The position numbers were made by a program, and so were the translations under genes. A DNA stretch of 64,000 nucleotides from Spirochaetia bacterium (lineage in GTDB: Bacteria > Spirochaetota > Spirochaetia > Treponematales > Treponemataceae), in assembly GCA_900767955.1 (NCBI GenBank), contig CAAGBC010000037.1, positions 266,162 through 330,161 of the forward strand. The letters run 5' to 3'. This document shows, piece by piece, positions 60,476 to 64,000 of the stretch. Numbering within the stretch: the first letter of the stretch is position 1; each line of letters opens with the position of its first letter. The notes beneath the pieces were generated by a model. The model made no database searches, was not told the DNA's origin, and saw only the letters and a program-made list of their open reading frames with translations.

Positions 60476-62581
60476 ATGAAAAAGAAATTAATTGTACTTT
60501 GTGTATTCCTTTTTTCACTTTTTTCTATCTATGCAAATGTTAATAGTGTAATTGTTATAACTTCATCTAAAAATATCAGTGATGGTGAAAAACAGTGGTT
60601 ACTTGATCTTGTGCGTGATAAATTTATATCAAATTTTCAAACATATTCAGATTTTCAGTTTGTAAGTTCAAATACAGATAAAATTAAGCAATTACAACGG
60701 GAATCAGAAAAAGCTGCTTATGATTCTAATTCTATGATTGAAATTGGTAAATTGACAACAGCTGGTCATGCTTTCTTTTTAGATGTTACAAAAACTGGTA
60801 AAAATTATTTAATAAGTGTTCAGTTTGCAGATTTGACTACTGGTAGAAATATTGCACAGTCAATTAGTCCTAGTAAAGATAAAATTGAAGATTTGTATAA
60901 TACTACAGGTTGTGCTGTTAACGAAGTTACAATTGATTTGTGTGATAAATTAGATATTCCATTAACTATAGTTCAAAAAAAATTATTAATGAAAGGTAAT
61001 GTTGATTTATCAGAATCAGAAAAATCAGAAAGTTATAAACAAGAAATAAACGACTATAATAATTTGATTAATAATTTAAATAAAGAGTTAAAAAAAATAG
61101 AAATATCTTCAGATGTTAATGCGGTTTCGGAAGAAACAAAATTAAAAGCTCGTATGGCAATGGCTGAAGAAAAGAAAAAACAAGCCGAAGAACAACAGAC
61201 AAGATTTTTAGAAATTCAAAAGGCAAAAGAAGCAGAATTTGAAGCAAATGCTAAAAGAAGTGAAGCTCAAATAAATAAAATTAACGAGTTATCAAGAAAT
61301 GCAAATGTAAAGATAAAAGAACTTCGCCAATTAAAAAAAAATTCAGCAAGTGTTTTAGGTTTTTTGAATCAAATTGAATCTAAAAAAGCTGCAATTGTAC
61401 AGATTGATGAAGATGTTGTATCTGAGCAAAAGGAAATTGCAAATAAAATTAAGCAAGATTACAAAATTAAAATTGATGAAATAAAATCTGCTAAGTGGAG
61501 AATCTCAGATACATTAGAAGATGGAAAAACAGTTACTGATGAAGCAAAGAATAGAAGAACTGCTGAAATAAAAAAAGTAGAAGATGAATGTTTCGCAGAA
61601 ATTAATAAACAAACAATGAAGATTGAAGCGTCTGTAAAAGCTAGTAAAAATGAAATTTTGAAAGATATTCAAAATGACTTAAAGGAATTAAAAAGTAAGA
61701 CTTTTTATGCAAATTCTTTAGATGGTACATTGCAAGTTGATGTTCGAAATTTTGATGGACAAAAAAAAGGCTGGAAAGCCGTATATTCAGTTTTGTGCGA
61801 TGGTGTTACATTAGCTACTTGTAGTGCTTATATAAAATATAGTGATGTAGAAAAGTTAGTTCCATCAGGTTTAATTTATGAAGATGCTGTTGATATGTAC
61901 GATAGTTTATTTAAATGTAATGAACCGTTTTTGGTTTATGGTGTTTCGTATACTATTACAGCAGATGCTACACAAGTTTCAACTTATGATATTACAATTT
62001 CAGAATTAAAAGTTTATTCTGTATCTAAAGTAAATGTGAAAAAAAATTCTGCATTGAGTGGTGAAAACTTTTCAGCTGGTTATGAAAATGTTGTGACAAG
62101 ACAAATGTCAAAACAATATGATTATGATACAAAATCTCGTATTGTTGCAGCAAAAAAAGATTTCTTATTTGAAAATATTCCTGTTATTTTAGGTGCTGGA
62201 GTAGCTTATAGTTCATATTTTTCTTCTGAGTATAATTCAGATGATAATGCAAATAGTTCAGTTTTTGGATTCGGAATTCTGAACGATTTAATTTTATCTT
62301 TTAATTTCAAAAATAATAAAAATAAAATTTATGATTTGGGTATTGGATGGGCTCCTATTCATTGTTATCGTTTCTTGTTTTCTGTTAATTGTAATATTGG
62401 ATATGAAATTGGAGAAACTATAGATAGTTCTTTATGTTTGGGAGGGTCATCATCCTTGATGTTATTGAATTTAATTGGAGGAATAGGAGTTTCTGGCTCT
62501 ATAAATGGTTCATATTGTTTGTCTGATTCCTCTTTCAGGTGGTCATTCTCAATTGGTGGAGTTATGACTTATTCTGAATAA
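60476..62581 (+). CDS. CsgG/LpoB-like protein with coiled coil and beta-rich C-terminus
   Basis: 701 aa. Signal peptide (LIVLCVFLFSLFSIYA). The N-terminal domain (VIVITSSKNISDGEKQWLLDLVRDKF; IGKLTTAGHAFFLDVTKTGKNYLISVQFADLTTG, partly quoted) matches LpoB/CsgG-like periplasmic folds. A Lys/Glu coiled coil spans about 190-400. The C-terminal 130 residues alternate Gly/aromatic strands (FGFGILNDLILSFNF, IGGIGVSGSINGSY), suggesting a small outer-membrane barrel. Third gene of the operon. A trans-envelope scaffold is inferred. Confidence 0.7.
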   Translation: MKKKLIVLCVFLFSLFSIYANVNSVIVITSSKNISDGEKQWLLDLVRDKFISNFQTYSDFQFVSSNTDKIKQLQRESEKAAYDSNSMIEIGKLTTAGHAFFLDVTKTGKNYLISVQFADLTTGRNIAQSISPSKDKIEDLYNTTGCAVNEVTIDLCDKLDIPLTIVQKKLLMKGNVDLSESEKSESYKQEINDYNNLINNLNKELKKIEISSDVNAVSEETKLKARMAMAEEKKKQAEEQQTRFLEIQKAKEAEFEANAKRSEAQINKINELSRNANVKIKELRQLKKNSASVLGFLNQIESKKAAIVQIDEDVVSEQKEIANKIKQDYKIKIDEIKSAKWRISDTLEDGKTVTDEAKNRRTAEIKKVEDECFAEINKQTMKIEASVKASKNEILKDIQNDLKELKSKTFYANSLDGTLQVDVRNFDGQKKGWKAVYSVLCDGVTLATCSAYIKYSDVEKLVPSGLIYEDAVDMYDSLFKCNEPFLVYGVSYTITADATQVSTYDITISELKVYSVSKVNVKKNSALSGENFSAGYENVVTRQMSKQYDYDTKSRIVAAKKDFLFENIPVILGAGVAYSSYFSSEYNSDDNANSSVFGFGILNDLILSFNFKNNKNKIYDLGIGWAPIHCYRFLFSVNCNIGYEIGETIDSSLCLGGSSSLMLLNLIGGIGVSGSINGSYCLSDSSFRWSFSIGGVMTYSE

Positions 62582-62998
62582 GTAAAATCGACGATGTTAT
62601 AAATATTGTAATATCTTTTACCTACAAAAACATATGATATAATAATCAGATATACCTAAATTGCGTTTGTGGTGTATTAAAACGCAATATAAATTTTATT
62701 TTTCGGGGTTTTACAGTTAAACCCCGAATTTGTTTTAAATATGTTTTGATAGTACACATAGTTTTTGATTTTGAAATAACTTTAGTATGAAGTTTGACTT
62801 GTATATGAGGTATTTAGAAATTATAGTAATTATGTTGTTGGTATTAATTTTTGCGATAATTCCTCCAGAAATCAAAAATTCAATCCTAAAGAACTTGAAT
62901 TTATTGTAATTACAAAATCTTTCATTTTTCCAAAAAGGTCTAGAATAAGTCAAAATAGCAAAAAAAAATGAACTATAATTGTTTAATCAATAAGATTT
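62582..62998. other. intergenic region with two terminators and a coding relic
   Basis: ATTGCGTTT / AAACGCAAT hairpin (62661-62690), then the strong terminator at 62702. From about 62800 to 62970 a plus-strand frame without a start codon reads like protein (YVVGINFCDNSSRNQKF, then FNPKELEFIVITKSF) and stops just before the frameshifted gene at 62999. It may be the end of a decayed gene. Overlapping minus-strand frames lack support. Confidence 0.35.
62702..62737 (+). terminator. strong terminator past the CsgG/LPP20-like operon
   Basis: TTCGGGGTTT (62702-62711) / AAACCCCGAA (62719-62728), 10 bp perfect, then TTTGTTTT. Confidence 0.88.
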
Positions 62999-63570
62999 AT
63001 GTTACAATCAGTTAATATCTCATATTGTAGCGACAGCAAATTGTCGTGTTTAATGGCTAAATTAAAATCAGATTATCTAGAATTGGAATTTCGTATTCTA
63101 AAGTGTCAAAATTTTGATCCAATTGAATTTTTAAATAAAATTATTATTTGTTGGAAAAGTATCCCTATTTTAAATGAAAGAGTTATGAAGCGTTCTAATT
63201 CCTTTTGGAAAAAAGGCTCAAAAGGAGGAATTCTTTGCAGTGAATTAGATGATATTCGTTTAATAGATAAAATTGAAAAGTCAATAATTAATGAAACTTT
63301 TCAAACTTGGCAATCATATCCCGACCCAGATGTTCGAATATCAATTTATCCTAATAACCGTATCTTTAATTCTGAATTATTTGAAACTGACGGATATTCT
63401 CTTGTTATTTCAACAAATACATATATCAGTTCAAAAACTGCGCCAATTACGGTGATTCAGGTGGCGTATCTTTTATAATAAATACAACAAAACACGAATT
63501 GATTAAATTTTTAGAGCAATTAAAATTAGAGCGCAATAAAATCTTTCTTAATATGAAAAAGAAAAGTTAA
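62999..63570 (+). pseudogene. frameshifted hypothetical gene
   Basis: From the ATG at 62999 the frame runs 159 codons and its last residues (TVIQVAYLL) look unnatural. In another frame, from about 63446 to 63570, the sequence continues sensibly as YGDSGGVSFIINTTKHELI then KFLEQLKLERNKIF. One lost T in a likely CCA-ATT-TAC string (63443-63450) would restore a 190-residue protein ending at 63570. The joined protein has no domain I recognise. No Shine-Dalgarno before the start. Treated as broken unless a sequencing error is shown. Confidence 0.65.
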
Positions 63571-63890
63571 TTTATAAAGCAAAACAAATCATCTGCAACT
63601 TTATCGTCATTCCGAATATTTTAATACCGTTATCACGAATATAGTTATATCGTCATTCCGAACTCGATTCGGAATCTCATTCCTAAAAATTATTCTTCAT
63701 CAAAATAAATCGCCTTCCATTCTTCCAATTTTGCAGCCCGTTTTTCTATAAAACCTACATTTTCCAATAAAATTTGCAATTTCCCCCACATAATATTCGT
63801 TAAAACATTCCATAAACGCCTATAATCTCTAAATTTTCAATAAATTCATAAAAAAATCAAAAAAAATGCAAAAATTTTTAATTTTTTTTA
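63571..63890. other. intergenic: palindromic repeats and a minus-strand coding relic
   Basis: It contains CGTCATTCCGAATATTTTAA (63605) and GTCATTCCGAACTCGATTC plus GGAATCTCATTCC (63651-63683), members of an intergenic palindromic repeat family related to the tandem array at 58192. A 33-residue minus frame (63690-63791, MWGKLQILLENVGFIEKRAA, then KLEEWKAIYFDEE) continues upstream without a start codon and looks like the 3' end of a lost gene. The rest is AT-rich. Confidence 0.4.
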
Positions 63891-63899
63891 AAATAATTG

Positions 63900-63929
63900 T
63901 TGACACAAAATATGTATGTGTGATATATT
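63900..63929 (+). promoter_or_regulatory. strong promoter at right edge, possibly for a stable RNA operon
   Basis: -35 TTGACA (63900-63905), 18-nt spacer, -10 TATATT (63924-63929), preceded by 45 bp of A/T tracts like an UP element. Downstream, GTCGAGC and GCTTGAC (63942-63964) can form an imperfect hairpin and no start codon with a Shine-Dalgarno is seen to the window end. An rRNA leader is possible but unproven. Confidence 0.5.
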
Positions 63930-64000
63930 CTCAATCACCGTCGAGCAACACAACAGCTTGACACGATGTTTGACAAAAAAGGGAAGGAAAGAAAGAACGA

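Noticed and set aside
62735..62953. 72-codon minus ORF
   Set aside because: It starts without a ribosome site, and the plus strand there has more protein-like sequence.

Overview
The window looks like chromosome of a low-GC (roughly 30 percent by eye) Treponema-like spirochaete. The supporting genes are a FlgD-like/OmpA envelope protein, a UPF0164/FadL-like barrel, HPr kinase with a lone HPr, a two-domain cyclic-nucleotide-binding regulator, many lipoproteins with loose lipoboxes (FxxC, LGC, FSC), a cytidylate-kinase/BON protein and a LysM-like protein. Species is not claimed. Most of the window is ordinary core genome, broken by small accessory stretches and an unusual load of dispersed structured repeats.

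Layout. 1-8.5 kb: end of an acidic-repeat protein, metNI without metQ, a spirochaete-specific cytoplasmic protein, and two outer-membrane/periplasmic proteins. 8.5-16 kb: tRNA-Asn, 5-formyl-THF cyclo-ligase, an M16 peptidase homologue lacking its zinc motif, a beta-helix protein, and a tightly overlapping three-gene redox operon (TlpA, a 53-aa CxxC protein, a polyferredoxin). 16-22 kb: leuA behind a leucine leader peptide and attenuator, an oxidoreductase, guaB, and mntP behind a yybP-ykoY Mn2+ riboswitch. 22-25 kb: an accessory islet with a paralogous pair of small proteins and a DUF3990/XRE toxin-antitoxin-like pair, bounded by dispersed repeats. 25-32 kb: a run of lipoproteins and exported proteins. 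32-41 kb: an orphan DNA methyltransferase, a transglutaminase-like/TPR protein, a degenerate tRNA-Thr, a cNMP regulator, a PHP phosphoesterase, an ATC-hydrolase-like protein and a large lipoprotein with an in-frame G9 tract. 41-55 kb: comM, tRNA-Leu, recQ, DUF1015, rpoN, hpf, hprK, ptsH, lexA, holA, a PC4-like protein, and a lipoprotein/LysM/kinase-like group. 55-64 kb: pgsA, an ArsB/NhaD-type permease, a nonsense-interrupted kinase-like gene, a three-gene LPP20/CsgG-like operon whose promoter spacer is a G9 tract, a frameshifted gene, and a strong promoter at the right edge.

Regulation is the richest theme. (i) A mosaic leader of consecutive hairpins (modules A, B, D, E, with an optional insertable module C) sits directly upstream of four unrelated genes, in the same orientation relative to each gene, and ends in that gene's Shine-Dalgarno: the OmpA-like protein (5332), a 97-aa protein (minus, start 23264), the phase-variable lipoprotein (38122) and hpf (minus, start 48745). 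Some stems differ in sequence but keep pairing. This is the best candidate here for an undescribed system. (ii) Three G8-G9 tracts sit in a signal-peptide coding region, between -35 and -10 boxes, and in a terminator stem, which suggests phase variation of surface components. (iii) A leucine attenuator controls leuA. (iv) Several genes (12260, 35952, 46841, 49028, 55300) have a -10 box 5-10 nt before the ATG and no Shine-Dalgarno, which suggests leaderless mRNAs.
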